64,000 nucleotides of DNA from Narthecium ossifragum (Eukaryota; Streptophyta; Magnoliopsida; Dioscoreales; Nartheciaceae): the NCBI GenBank assembly GCA_963920575.1, contig OY986972.1, forward strand, positions 12,350,010 through 12,414,009, read 5' to 3'. Under the pieces are notes generated by a model. It was not told the DNA's origin, did not search any database, and saw only the letters and a program-made list of their open reading frames with translations. A program made the translations under genes and the position numbers. Position 1 is the first letter of the stretch. Each line of letters starts with the position of its first letter. This document shows positions 43,942 to 55,706 of the stretch, piece after piece.

Positions 43942-45317
43942 GGCTTAATTACGCTTTTGGTACCTGTAAAATTTGGGATATACCACTTTAGTACCTCTAA
44001 TTTTATAATTATGTTTTTAGTACCTACATTTAATGTATATAACATATTTAGTACTTACCGTTAGACGCCGTTCTACTAACTTAACGGATTACTGGTCACG
44101 TGATCAATTTTGACTGGTATTGCCAACTCATCACCATCTCATCTCTTTTCTCTCTCTCCTCCCTCTCTCTTCCGTGTGCTCTCTCTCTCCCTCCCTCCCC
44201 TGTCTCTCCTCTCTCCTGTCTGTCTCCCCCTCCCCCTCCCCTGTCTCTCCATCTCTCTTGCTTGGATCAATGGTGGTGAACAGTCTTGTCTACCTGAAAT
44301 CGTAGTCAAAGGAGATGAGTTTTTTTGCAAGAATGGATGGAAGTTTGATGATAGCTCCGAATGTGAAGACCAAGGCCGGCGCAGCGAAGTTGCTCGGAAC
44401 AGCAGTGTGTCTCTCCGGCACCATGTTGCTGACGTTCTATAAAGGAACCACATTGACGCACACACTGCAAGCATCCGCAACGTCACCTGGTGGGCCTCCC
44501 AATCTCGACGCCGATGATCAAGGGAGCAAGAAATGGATGGTGGGGTCAGTGACCCTGATGGCCGGATGCATCTCCTGGTGCTCCTGGTTCCTCATCCAGA
44601 AAAGGGTCGGCAAGAAGTACCCGGCGTTGTACTCCGGTACCACCATTATATTCTTCCTCAACTTCCTCCAGGCGGCGGCGATGGGCCTGGCCACCCACAG
44701 GGGGTTCTCTGTTTGGGTTATCAGAACCAAGTTGGAGATTGCAACCGTGTTCTTCGCAGTAAGCATAGCCTTATAATTAACTAATTGCTCAACTATATAC
44801 GTAGCTATATATAGCTCTCTAGATTTATGATGGTCTGAGCTCTTGCGATCTTGAATACTTCCTGTATGGTGTTCATTTTTACAGTGTCCTCCTTCATTTC
44901 TGCCAATAGCGATGAAGGTTGCAAAGAAGAGGTGCCACTTAGCTAGTACCACTCTCTCTCTTTCTCTAGATCTCTCTCTCTACCTCTCTGTTTTCCTCAT
45001 GAGACAGACGGCCGACAATCACGCCGTGGCCGTTGAAGCCCATCGTCAAGTTCATCGCCAGTGACCAAGAGAGAGACGAGAGATAGAGCACGGAAGAGAG
45101 AGAGGAGAGATTAGAGATAGAAATGGTGATGAGGTGGCAAAACTGGTCACGTGCAAGGCACGTGATCAGTTTACCGTTTGAAAAAATGACGCTGTTAGAC
45201 GGTCGGATCAAAACGAAATGATTTTAATAATATAGGTACTAAAATCATAATTATAAAATTAGAGGTACTAAAGTGGTATATCTCAAATTTTACAGGTACC
45301 AAAAGTGTAAATAAGCC
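43942..45317. mobile_element. Pack-MULE (1376 bp) with WAT1-related gene exons
   Basis: A perfect 9-bp duplication TTAAATTTA (43933-43941 and 45318-45326) flanks long inverted repeats. The left end is GGCTTAATTACGCTTTTGGT; the inverted right end is GGCTTATTTACACTTTTGGT. They match closely for about 90 bp and more loosely to about 190 bp, including the ACTGGTCACGTG and CTCATCACCAT blocks. The 9-bp duplication and long inverted repeats are the Mutator-like signature. There is no transposase; the interior holds host-gene sequence. It inserted into the E LTR. Confidence 0.93.
44296..44944 (+). pseudogene. Captured WAT1-related (nodulin MtN21/EamA-like) transporter fragment
   Basis: Two coding stretches show family features: KTKAGAAKLLGTAVCLSGTM then LLTFYKG, matching the GxAKxxGTxxxxxGAxLLxxYKG segment, and WMVGSVTLMAGCISWCSWFL, then IQKRVGKKYPALYS, with an LEIATVFFA end. 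A GT donor at 44759 and an AG acceptor at 44884 bound a 126-bp intron, after which SFLPIAMKVAKKRCHLA resembles the xxxAMKKxGPxxxA segment. WAT1-type proteins have ten membrane spans and move auxin or amino acids; this piece covers roughly the middle, so it is not a whole gene. The start at 44315 or 44330 is only the first ATG. An EamA-like transporter is clear; the exact member is not. Confidence 0.85.
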
Positions 45318-45546
45318 TTAAATTTATGCACAGGTTTAAATTGTAAAATCTCAAATCTGTTTTATAAATTGTGAATTTGAGGAAGAATATACTTGTATCC
45401 TAAATTGTGATATCTGATAGAGGTTACTGTATTTGAAAGAGTTGTACCTTTATTATATTATTACTTCATCTCAATCGAGGATTGTAATTAATTAATTATT
45501 TGTATTACTTCACTGAGATAGAATAGTTTAAAGGGGGATTTGTAGG

Positions 45547-46417
45547 CAGCACCATAAAATGAACTTATCCCTTTGAAAAGCACTAATTATAAGATTTTTA
45601 GCGTTAACACCATTTTAAAGTACAAAAAACACATATACCCTTCTCTCCACTACTCTCACCCAATCGTGCCCTTTAATATCGCGTCACGCCTCAACACCAC
45701 TCCAGTGAAAACCCCGCCTCACCCCGTGGCTCCTCTCCTCCTTCCTCCTCTTGACCCCGCAACATCCACCCCGCAGCACCACGCAACCCCCAACCCCCCC
45801 TCACCCCGCAGCTCCTCTCCTCCTTCCTCCTTTGGACCCCGTAGACCACCACCAACAACCCCCCGTTCCTCTCCTCCTCCGTCCTCAAGACCCCGCAGCA
45901 TCCCCCTAAGCACCACTCTAATGAACAGACCCAACACCCCCCCTCCCCGCACACCATGGGGCGCTCCTCTCCTCCTTCCTCCTCCTCTAGACCCTGCAAA
46001 CACCCACCTCTTCGGGATCCTCCCCAGGCTCCAACCCTCGTAGCAACCGACGGCGCTCCCTGCTCCGCACCACCACACTAAACGTCTCCACCGCCATCAA
46101 CCATCAGATCTAAGGACCCCTCCCCGCCGCGACCCTCCTCCGTCCATTCTTCAGTCAGATCCGGCGAACAAGCACCACAATCCTCTCCTAGCTCACGGTA
46201 CCTCTTCTCCACGAGCTCCAGAGCAGCCTCCTCTCAACTACATCGACTCCAACCTTCCTGGTTCCATCCGGCACCAGATCCGACCAATTCGTCAACTAGC
46301 AACTCTTCCCTAAATGTTCCTTGACGAGATCCGCCGGCCACCACCCTCCTCTGCTCGCCGCGGTCATCATCCCCGATGATTAGCGCACGATTGAGCTCGT
46401 TCAACCGAGTCAGGTAC
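45547..46417. other. Unidentified insert with pyrimidine-rich core
   Basis: E LTR similarity stops near 45546. The next 120 bp are AT-rich (GGCAGCACCATAAAATG...), then about 300 bp consist of degenerate 70-90-bp modules built on CTCCTCTCCTCCTTCCTCC and GACCCCGCA. Frames on both strands are open but of low complexity, and I do not call a gene. The right side is cut by F2. It could be the left half of another DNA transposon whose right half lies outside the window. Confidence 0.45.
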
Positions 46418-47969
46418 TGATATCGTTCAAATGTGTCACAACACAGCGGTGTAGTGCAGCATATAACATAAGAGAGGTCGAACCCACAGAGAGACAAGCA
46501 GAAAGGATTCAGAAACACAAATAACAATGAATTGAAGACAAACAAGAACTTGATAATTAACTAAATTAGATCAAAGGATTTTAATAAGGCTAGGCATCGG
46601 GAATCACTTCACTCGGATTTAGATTCTTCTCTTCTCAATGGTTCATATAATACTTAGTTAAGGGATTCACATCCCAATCACCTTAACCGGAAGATATGGA
46701 ACTACAAACCTAATAAAATATATAAATATCTCTTCCTACGACTGGTTCTTCCTTTTTATAGTTCTAATTTCATCCAACAAAAACCTGAGAATATACGATA
46801 CCGGCTGTCACTACAGGCAACGTATAGCAAAAGTTCTTCGGGACAAAGCCCTAACTCTATCTAACCAGATCTCTAAGAATACACAATATCAACTCTCACA
46901 ATCGGCAATGCATAGCAAAGATTTCACGAGATAAAGTAGGTAAACAATAGATAAAACTATGGGATTATAAGATCATGAAAGAAGCATGACTGGATTCATA
47001 ATATTAATCATCCACATAGGAATCTATAATCTGAAAACAATCTTTGAAGATACAATACATAGAAAAGAGTTTAACAATAAAGATTAAAACTATGAACCAT
47101 GATGAAGAAGAAACCCTAATCCCTGCTAGATCATCCGTCCGCCATGCCCACGGCTTACTCGGCCATGGATGGAGATTTCTTCCTCTTCCTCCTTCAGAGA
47201 AGGGCAGAAAAAGTCTTTTAAAAACGTCCAGGAACTCCCTTTATATATGGACATGAAACCCTAACTTTTATTTCAGCCTTTGGATTAAATTTGATGGCTC
47301 GTATTCAGATCCGCCCGACAAAGGATTTGAAGGCCAAGGATCGATCCTTTGATATCAAAATCTTCAATTTCTGGCTTCGTCCGAGGAAGATCGATCCTTT
47401 GATAGAAGCACGATTGATCCTTCTCAGTAGGATGGATCCTTCTCAGTATGGATCCTTCTCAATAGGATGGATCCTTCTCAGTAGGATGGATCCTTCGATA
47501 GGAGAAAGATCGATCCTTCTCCTCAATATTCTCGAGTGAAAGGAGGATTGATCTTTTTGTGATCATCTGAAAAGTATGCGTTCTTTCAGGTCTGTCTGCA
47601 TAAAAGGATCGATCCTTTTAGGGAAAATGATCTATCTTTCTTTCCTAAGTATTTACTGTTTTGCCATCCAGACTGCGTCATTGGTACTGAAATTGCAGTA
47701 ACTTCCTCTATGAAACTCGGAATCATGAACCATAAAAACTCTCGGAAACTAGACTTCCAGAGCTTTTCAACCATGTATGGTACTTTATCTGGTTCATTAA
47801 TGAAGGTACAGCTTTGGCATTAAAGACCCATCTTTGCTTCAATTTCCTGCATAATATAAATAACTTTGTCAAGCAACATATACGAACGAAATCATCTATA
47901 TTAATCATGAAAACTCAGCAAATAAGCTGCTTTTAGTCAAGTTCAGAGTGCAATTTCATGCACTCATCA
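46418..47969 (-). repeat. 3' LTR of F2 (1552 bp)
   Basis: TGATATCGTTCAAATG to GCACTCATCA on the plus strand. It keeps a minus-strand CATATATAAAGG promoter-like box near 47240 and four GATCGATC copies at 47338-47610, with a tandem GGATCCTTCTCAGTA repeat. Confidence 0.88.
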
Positions 47970-49163
47970 CACCCGCAACCAGCTTATTGCTAGTCTCTAG
48001 CAATTCAAAGCGCATAAGATATAATTAAGCACACCAACGGTCTAAGGCTGTAGAGATGCATGACAAAAATTCTACCTTATCAGGTCAATAGTGTTTTATA
48101 CTGTATAGAGCACAAAAACTTCTTATACTCATACACAAACTACCAACATATGAAATTAACTTCTACACTTCAAACATGCTAATCACCATCCAGAAGAACA
48201 CATGTGACGTGACAAATAAATGTTACGTAAAGAAGCAACTTCTACCCACCATTACGTACAGAAGCAACTTCTACCCACCATTAGTCCAAACACACTATTA
48301 TCTTCATGACCAATCATCCAACCCTCGCACTTTAAGTACAACATGCTCTTTCTATTTCTCTTTTTTTTTCTTCAACTATCAGACACTTTGCCTTTTTACG
48401 CGAGTACTCTCCGCTTCTTGAGGCACAGAGACTCGGTTACTTAGCAAAACACTTAATAGTTTTTTTTATAGCTATAAGTGGTTCTACCTTTTTACGTGAG
48501 CTCCCCGCTTCCTGAGGCAAGAACACCCTGTTACTCAGTAGATCACCTAATAGTGGTTTAGACACAGCTTGATAAAGCTCCAAAACTTTTTTTTTCCTTC
48601 TTCTACATGCAATACTCAACACTCGATAATGCTGAAATCATGGTCTAGATTGACAATGGCATGCTCATTCCTCTAGTGAGTATAATTACCACTACACATA
48701 AAGTGTTCGTGTGTGAGTCACATGATATTCTACCTTCAGGTTATATCACACAGGCAATCAATTTATAGGCAATTAATCTAAAAGCAACATGTATAATAAG
48801 CATAAAAATTTCAGCTCATGTACAATTTCTAGCAAAATACTCAATTCAACACTATTAAACTCAATAAGGTAGCATGCATGAGATCATAAAGTTATAAAGT
48901 TAAATAAAATAGGGTGCGGGTTTAAATTTTAAATAAAATAGACAAGAATTATAAAGTTAAATAGGAGCGAGGCCACCTGAAAAAATAACTGAAATCTTGC
49001 CCAAGGCTCCTCATGGTGGCCGAATTTCTCAAGCAAGGCAGACGGTGGTCCAATCATCCTAAAAAACATAACATAGCAAACAAAAGCAAATGAGAACGAA
49101 AATAAACAAACTAAAACAACCTAACCTTATAAAAAAGGGAAATGATAGATAGTAGAAAGATCA
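47970..49163 (-). other. 3' non-coding region of F2
   Basis: AT-rich, between the pol stop (49164) and the 3' LTR. It holds a 29-bp direct duplication (ACGTAMAGAAGCAACTTCTA, 48224-48283) and an imperfect duplication of about 115 bp (CCTTTTTACGYGAG..., 48388-48560). No frame is worth calling. Confidence 0.7.
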
Positions 49164-50430
49164 TCCCTCGTAGATAGGGTCTACGAGAGGAACATGATTC
49201 TCATCAGTGTCCGCCTTCTCTGGAATAGCCTTCAATCGCTGTCCATTGATTTTGAACAGCCTCCTGTCCTTTGGGTCTGCAACTTCCACAGACCCATACT
49301 CAACTACTCGGCTAACAGTAAAGGGGCATGTCTAGCGTGATTGCAACTTCCCAGGATGGAGATGCAGTCGTGCATCATACAGATAAGCTTGTTGTCCTAC
49401 TTGAAACGTCTTCCGTAGGATCTTCTTGTCATTGTAGGCCTTTGTCTTTGCCTTGAAGATCCGAGAACTCTCATAAGCATCATTCGTGAGTTCCTCCAGC
49501 TCAGACAGCTGGAGTTTCCGTTCCTAACCTGCACCATCCAAAGTCAGATTTAGTGACTTAATAGCCCAATATGCCTTATGTTCTAACTCAACTGGGAGAT
49601 GACATGGTTGTCCATAAACTAGGCGAAATAGCGACATCCTTAGGGTAGTCTTGTAGGCAGTGCGATATGCCCACAACTCATTTGATAACCTCAAAGGACC
49701 AGTCTTTTCGGTTGGGGCTCACTGTTTTCTCTAAGATTTGCTTTATCTCTATATTGGCTATTTCAGCTTGGCCATTAGTCTGTGGATGATAAGCAGTGGA
49801 AACCTTATGTGTGACTCTATACCTGCGCATCAAGGCCTCAAAAGAGCGGTTATAAAAATGTGAGCCTTGGTCACTAATAATGACTCTAGGAGTACCAAAT
49901 CTAGACAAAACATGCTCTTTAAGAAACTTGATGACAGTGGAATGATCATTATTCCTACATGCAATAGCCTCCACCCACTTAGACACGTACTCCACAACCA
50001 ACAATATATATAAATAGCCAAAAGAAGAAGAAAAGGGTCCCATAAAGTCTATACCCCAACAATAAAAAATCTCTACAACTTGAATGAAGTTCAAAGGCAT
50101 CATATGTCTCCTAGATAAAGCTTCTAACGTTAGGCATCTATCACGGGATCTACAGAAAATGTTAACATCACGAAATATAGTAGGCCAGTAAAAACCACAT
50201 TGAAAAATTTTAGCTGCAATCTTTTTCATCGAAAAATGGCCTCCACATGCATAAGAGTGACAAAATGTAATGATGCTTTCTATTTCATACTCAGGGACAC
50301 AACGATACATGATCTGGTCAGGACAATACTTAAACATATAAGGATCATCCCAATAAAATTTCTTTACCTCAACAAAAAATCTATGCTTATCCTGCGCACT
50401 CCAAAAGGAAGAGATCTCACCTGTCGCCAA
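49164..50430 (-). pseudogene. Athila integrase (F2)
   Basis: Minus strand has a zinc-finger region CHSYACGGHFSMKKIAAKIF then RSRDRCLT, in which the first Cys of the final pair is lost (Ser). The catalytic core shows GIDFMGPF (Asp), VIISDQGSHFYN (Asp) and QAEIANIEIKQILEKT (Glu). After a stop at 49678 the next frame continues with WAYRTAYKTTLR, LVYGQPCHLPVELEHKAYWA and, near the end, KINGQRLKAI and DENHVPLVDP. Further stops lie near 49528 and 49333. Order and motifs are those of Athila integrase. Confidence 0.92.
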
Positions 50431-50460
50431 ATAATTGACAATATCCGCATACCAGAGCAG

Positions 50461-52510
50461 TCATGCAACTAAAAAGAGTTGCTCATCAGGGAAGTCATCC
50501 ATGATTGGTGGCTCATTTTCCGCTACTTTCACCATCAACCTCGATAGGTGATCAGCGACAACGTTCTCCACGCCCTTTTTGTCTGTTATAGAAATATCAA
50601 ATTCCTGTAAGATTAATATCCAACGAATTAGGCGCGCTTTAGCATCCTTCTTGGTGAGAAGGTACTTAAGCGTGGCATGATCAGTGAAAATAATAATAGG
50701 AGAACCAATCAAATAAACACGAAACTTGTCTAATGCAAAGACTATAGCTAACAGTTCTTTCTCGGTGGTAGAATAATTCATTCGTGCATTATTCAAGGTT
50801 CGGCTAGCCTAATGAATAACATGAGGTTTATCATCTTTTCGCTGCCCTAAAACAGCTCTTACAATAAAATCACTTGCATCACACATCAATTGAAAAGGAA
50901 GGCTCCAATCGGGTGGTTACACAATAGGTGCGGAAGTCAATTTATCAATCAAGGCTTGAAAAGCCTCTTGACAAGCAATAGTCCACTCAGAAGGGGTATC
51001 CTTTATCAAAAGATTACATAAAGGACGAGCAATAGCAGAAAAATTTTGAATGAATCTCATGTAAAAATCAGCATGCCTTTGAAAGAATCTAACATCTTTA
51101 ACAGTCTTTGGCACACGAAGCTTTGAGATGAGATCGATTTTTGATCGATCCACCTCAATGCCTCTAGAAGAGATTATGTGGCCCAACACAATGCCTGAGG
51201 GCACCATGAAATGACACTTTTCCCAATTAGGCACAAGGTGCTTCTCTTCACACCTGACCAAGACTCTCTTTAAGTTTTGCAAACATGCATCAAAAGTATT
51301 ACCAAATACAGTCAAGTCATCCATATATACCTCCATACATTCCTCGATCATATCAGCAAACATACTCATCATACAACGTTGAAATGTAGCAGGAGCATTA
51401 AATAATCCAAATGGCATTCTACGAAAAGCATAAGTACTAAAAGGACATGTAAAACTAGTTTTTTTCCTGATCTTCTAAAGCAATCTCAATCTGATAATAT
51501 CCAGAATAACCATCAAGAAAACAATAAAAAGGATGTCCAGCTACTCTTTCTAAAATCTTGTCTAAGAACGGTAATGGAAAGTGATCATTACGGGTGGCTG
51601 CATTCAGTTTTCTATAATCTATGCACATGTGCCATCCGGTCACCAATTTAGTGGGGACAAAGTCACCACTTTCATTCTTAACAACGGTGACACCAGATTT
51701 TTTAGGCACAACCTTTGTAGGGCTCACCCATTTGCTATCAGCAATGGGGTAGGTGATCCCTGCGTCTAATAATTTCAACACTTCGGTTTTTACTACCTCT
51801 TTCATTGTAGGGTTCAACCTACGATGAAAATCCCTACAAGGTACAACCCATTGTTCAAGATTAATCATATGGGAACATCTCAAGGGACTAATACCTTTCA
51901 GATCTGCTATACTCCATCCAATAGCTGATTTATGCTCATTTAAAACGCTAAGTAATTGCTCCCCTTGATTTGCAGTTAATGCTGAAGAAATAATAACTAG
52001 GTATGTATCACCTGGACCAAGATAGGCGTGCTTTAAACCTTGAGGTAGCGGCTTTAGGTCCAGCTTGGGCGGTTCTACTGCTGATGGCGTTGGTGGCTGT
52101 CCTCTTTCTGGCAGTTCTTCAAACTTTGGATTCCATGGACCTACAAAAGAACAATGTTCCAAATTTTTGCGCATACCATCAACATCAACATTTTCATCCA
52201 AATCTAATTCAAACGAACCAATTTCAGTGGTAGCAAACTCCTTTTCAATGAGCAAATCAATCTGGTAAGGCTGCTGGCATTCATCATCCTCATCAGGCTG
52301 CTTAGCAACATTAAAAACATTAATTTCTAAAGTCATATTCCCAAAAATTAACTTCATTAAGCCATTCCTACAATTAATTATAGCATTCGCAGTAGCAAGA
52401 AACGGTCTACCTAAAATAATAGGAATCCTAGAATCAGCAGTTACTACAGCCTGAGTATCCAAGACTAAGAAATCAACAGGATAATAAAATTTATCTATTT
52501 GAACAAGCAC
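50461..52510 (-). pseudogene. Athila reverse transcriptase and RNase H (F2)
   Basis: Minus strand begins after protease with ILGRPFLATANAIIN, then YLVIISSALTANQGEQLLSV, WVSPTKVVPKKSG, MCIDYRKLNAATRNDHFPLP, LDGYSGYYQI (RT Asp), MPFGLFNAPATFQRCM and EVYMDDLTVFG (the YMDD active site). An extra A in a run at about 51463 breaks the frame between YYQIEIALEDQEK and TSFTCPFSTYAFRRMPFGL. A stop at 50917 separates RNase H, which shows [19 protein letters not shown] (Glu) and [11 protein letters not shown] (Asp). Confidence 0.93.
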
Positions 52511-53032
52511 ATTCTCTACTACTCCTCGTGAGTCTTCGTGGATCTATATGCCAATTGCAAAACCACAGATGTCGACTTAATCTGTCCTAAACCAAGTTGC
52601 AAGTAAACAGAATATGGCATCAAATTAACACTTGCACCAAGATCTAATAAAGCTTGACCTATTTCATGGTCTCCAATGAAATAAGACACAGTAAGACAGC
52701 CAAGATCCTTATATTTAGGTGGAATCCTATGCTGAAGCAGTGCACTAACCTGCTCTGTTAAAAATACAGTTTTCTTTACATGATGTCGTCTCTTCATAGT
52801 GCATAAATCTTTAATCACTTTAGCATATGTAGGAATTGTGCTTAATAACATGCAAAAGAGGAAGGTTTACCTTAACCTGCCGAAGATGCTCCAAAACCTC
52901 GCTGTTGGGCTCCATAGTCAATTTAGTGGATTTCAATGCCTGAGGGAAAGGGACACGTACCTTAAAGTCACCTGCCATAGGGTCATCTGGATGATCGGCC
53001 TTTGCATGGTTCTCCTCAATCCGGTCCTCTTC
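52511..53032 (-). pseudogene. Athila protease region (F2)
   Basis: Minus strand: MAGDFKVRVPFPQALKSTKL, then VNLPLLHVIKHN with a frame change near 52845, then PTYAKVIKDLCTMKRR and the protease ALLDLGASVNLMPYSVYLQL. The order matches the F1 protein, whose frame is intact through the same segment. Confidence 0.88.
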
Positions 53033-54564
53033 TTAAACAGTAATAGGAGGTTCGGTGGGCTCCTTTGAAGGGCTTTTCGTTGTTTTCCCGCTTCTTGTAG
53101 TTACGGCGTTCATCTCATTCACATTATTTTGCTCAGCACAAGATACCTGAGTTTGTTGAGGTTGAGCTGGGAACTTTCCTCGTTCATGCACACTCAAAGA
53201 ATTGATCAGCTTCGTAATCTGGCTCTTGATCTCTTGAACATCCTCCTTTCTTTCCTTGGATTCCTGCATAATCATAGATTTCAGCTTCAGTAAACTGTCA
53301 TTAAATGTAGGCCTAGGAAAACCAGATGTATTATAAGGAGGCTTAGAAAAAGGGTTATTAGGTGGCGGTTGATGATGCTCGTTGCTTTGTGGAGCATTCG
53401 ACTTCCAGCTGAAGTTCGGATGCTCTTGCCATCCTGGATTATACGTTTCCGAGTAAGGGGTGTACGGCCTCCTGAATCCGCCTACAGCGTTGCAATGCTC
53501 GCCGTACACACCTCTCATCTCAACATAAGTAGGGTAACCGTCAATTTGGTGGTCCACGCCCTGACATATCACACATGGCCCAGCCGGCCTTGTAGGTTCG
53601 TTGTATGGAGAGGTCCGGGCTGCCATCATATCTTTGGTCTTTAATAGCTTCAACTCCTTTGTTAGACTCTCCACTTTAACCTTGAGTGTTTCCTCCTCCC
53701 GTAGCTGATAAATTCCTCCACCTTGTTGCTGCGGTAGTGGTCTTGCCCTGTTTGTACTTTCTATTGCACTCGGCCCAGTCCATGTATGAGCTTTCTCAGC
53801 AAGCTCAGTCAAATATTCAATTGCTGCATCAGGATCTTTTTGCAAAAATTCACCATTACACATCATCTCAACAAATTGGCGTTCTCTAACAGTTAAACCA
53901 TCATAGAAATAACTAACAAGACGCCAACTTTCATATCCATGATGAGGACATAAATTCAACATGTCTTTAAATCGCTCCCACGCCTGATACAAAGTTTCAC
54001 TATCATTCTGTGTGAAGGTCGAAATCTGTCTCTTAAGTGCATTGGTCTTGTGCTGTGAAAATACTTGTTGAAAAATATCTGTGTCATTTCAGCCCAAGAT
54101 CCTATAAATCGTGGCCTCAATGAATATAACCAACTCTTCGCTCTATCCTTCAGTGAGAAAGGAAAAAACTTAAGTCGGATCATATCTAGTGCACCTGGTT
54201 GGCCATGGAAGGTCGCTACTACTTCCTCAAACTCCCTAATATGCACATATGGATTTTCATTTTCCAACCCATGAAAGGTAGGCAGCAACTGAATCATGCC
54301 AGGTTTAAAGTCAACGTGTGCTGCATTAGGTGGAAACATGATGCATGTAGGTGTAGCAGTGCGTGTGGGATGCATATATTCTTGCAAACTCCTAGGAGCT
54401 TTTTCTTCCTCGTGCTCAGCCATAATGAAAGTATGATGTGAAGTTTGTGACTCTGCGTCAAAGAGATAAACAATATATGTCTCACTATCAGAAGTTTCAG
54501 AATCAGCGTCGAGGCGTCTAGCAAATCTGCCTAGCCCGTCTCTATACCGCCGCATACACAACAA
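53033..54564 (-). pseudogene. Athila gag (F2)
   Basis: Minus-strand frame 1 (54564 to about 54060) has FKPGMIQLLPTFHGLENENP, LKFFPFSLKDRAKSWLYSL and MTQIFFNKYF. A frameshift near 54060 moves the continuation (ALKRQISTFTQNDSETLYQA, WERFKDMLNLCPHHG) to another frame that runs to a stop at 53033. That frame has a CVICQGVDHQIDGYPTY segment in place of a zinc knuckle, a YNPGWQEHPNFSW motif also present in F1, and a Lys/Glu coiled-coil-like stretch. Confidence 0.9.
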
Positions 54565-54783
54565 ACACGCAATCCAAAAGATGCAAACTAACTAAAGAAA
54601 ATAAGCAAAAATAATAATTGAAACTAAGCTTACTAACTAAAACCAAATAAAAGAAAACAATCCTAATAGAGAAGGAAAATCAAAGCCAAAATAAAGAAAT
54701 AAAGACTAAAGAAAATGAATGAAGTTACCGCTTTCAATGTCTACAATCACTGTAATCTGATTCTGGCACTTTTCTGAACCGTC

Positions 54784-54801
54784 TCTCCGGCAACGGCGCC
54801 A
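54784..54801 (-). other. Primer binding site of F2, tRNA-Asp type
   Basis: Minus strand TGGCGCCGTTGCCGGAGA, five bases after the LTR end. Confidence 0.92.
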
Positions 54802-54806
54802 ATTTT

Positions 54807-55706
54807 TTATATCGCTTAAATGTGTCACAACACAGTGATGCAGTGCAGCATAACATAAGAGATGTCAAACCCACAGAGAGACAAGCAGAAAGGATCTCGA
54901 AACACAAATAACAATGAATTGAAGACAAACAAGAACTTGAGAATTAACTAAATTAGATCAAATGATTTTAATAAGGCTAGGCATCGGGAATCACTTCACT
55001 CGGATTTAGGTTCTTCTCTTCTCAATGGTTCATATAATACTCAGTTAAGGGATTCACATCCCAATCACCTTAACCGGAAGATATGGAACTACAAACCTAA
55101 TAAAATATATAAATGTCTCTTCCTATGACTGGTTCTTCCTTTTTATAGTTCTAACTTCATGCAACCAAAACTTGAGAATATATGATACCAGCTGTCACTA
55201 CAGGGAACGTATAGCAAAAGTTCATCGGAACAAAGCCCTAACTCTATCTAACCAGATCTCTAAGAATACACAATATCAACTCTCACAATCGGCAATGCAT
55301 AGATAAAACTATGGGATTATAATAAGATCATGAAAGAAGCATGACTAGATTCATAATATTAATCATCCACATAGGAATCTATAATCTGAAAACAATCTTT
55401 GAAGATACAATACATAGAAAAGAGTTTAACAATAAAGATTAAAACTATGAACCATGATGAAGAAGAAACCCTAATCCATCGATAGGAGAAAGATCGATCC
55501 TTCTCCTCAATATTGTCGAGTGAAAGGAGGATTTATCCTTTTGTGATCATCTGAAAAGTATGCGTTCTGTCAGGTCTGTCTGCATAAAAGGGTCGATCCT
55601 ATTAGGGAAAATGATTGATCTTTCTTTCCTATGTATTTACTGTTTTGCCATCCACACTGCGCCATTGGTACTGAAATTGCCGTAACTGCCTCTAGGAAAC
55701 TCGGAA
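54807..55706 (-). repeat. 5' LTR of F2, truncated and internally deleted
   Basis: Terminus TTATATCG in place of TGATATCG. It aligns to 46418-47120 and 47495-47730 of the 3' LTR. About 380 bp between AACCCTAATCC and TCGATAGGAG are missing, including the TATA-like box and most of the GATCGATC cluster. A3 replaces the rest after ACTCGGAA. Confidence 0.88.

Larger units (their letters stand above)
34071..45546 (+). mobile_element. Probable 3' LTR of element E, split four times
   Basis: E LTR sequence appears at about 34930-35165, 42054-42373, 43711-43941 and 45318-45546, collinear with the 5' copy at 10830-11272 and 21768-22130. Insertions are an A LTR (with a D-like element inside it), an F-type solo LTR and a Pack-MULE. 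The part 34071-34930 has no counterpart in the truncated 5' copy but carries a TATATATATG box at about 34210. The LTR end is lost at 45546. Pairing with the 5' LTR is an inference from orientation and shared sequence. Confidence 0.6.
46418..55706 (-). mobile_element. Athila retrotransposon F2, near full length
   Basis: Minus-strand order: 5' LTR (55706-54807, cut by A3), tRNA-Asp primer site, gag, protease, RT, RNase H, integrase, 3' non-coding region, 3' LTR (47969-46418). All domains are recognisable but broken by frameshifts and stops, so it is dead. The left flank is GGTAC; the right duplication lies outside the window because A3 and D cut the 5' LTR. Confidence 0.93.

Noticed and set aside
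44110..44290. Leu/Ser/Pro-rich frames in the CTCTCT tract before the WAT1 exons
   Set aside because: A simple pyrimidine tract keeps the frames open; the codons show no conserved motif.
45573..46043. Extensin-like Pro-rich protein
   Set aside because: No SPPPP periodicity, signal peptide or Tyr motifs; the composition comes from pyrimidine-rich modules that are open on both strands.
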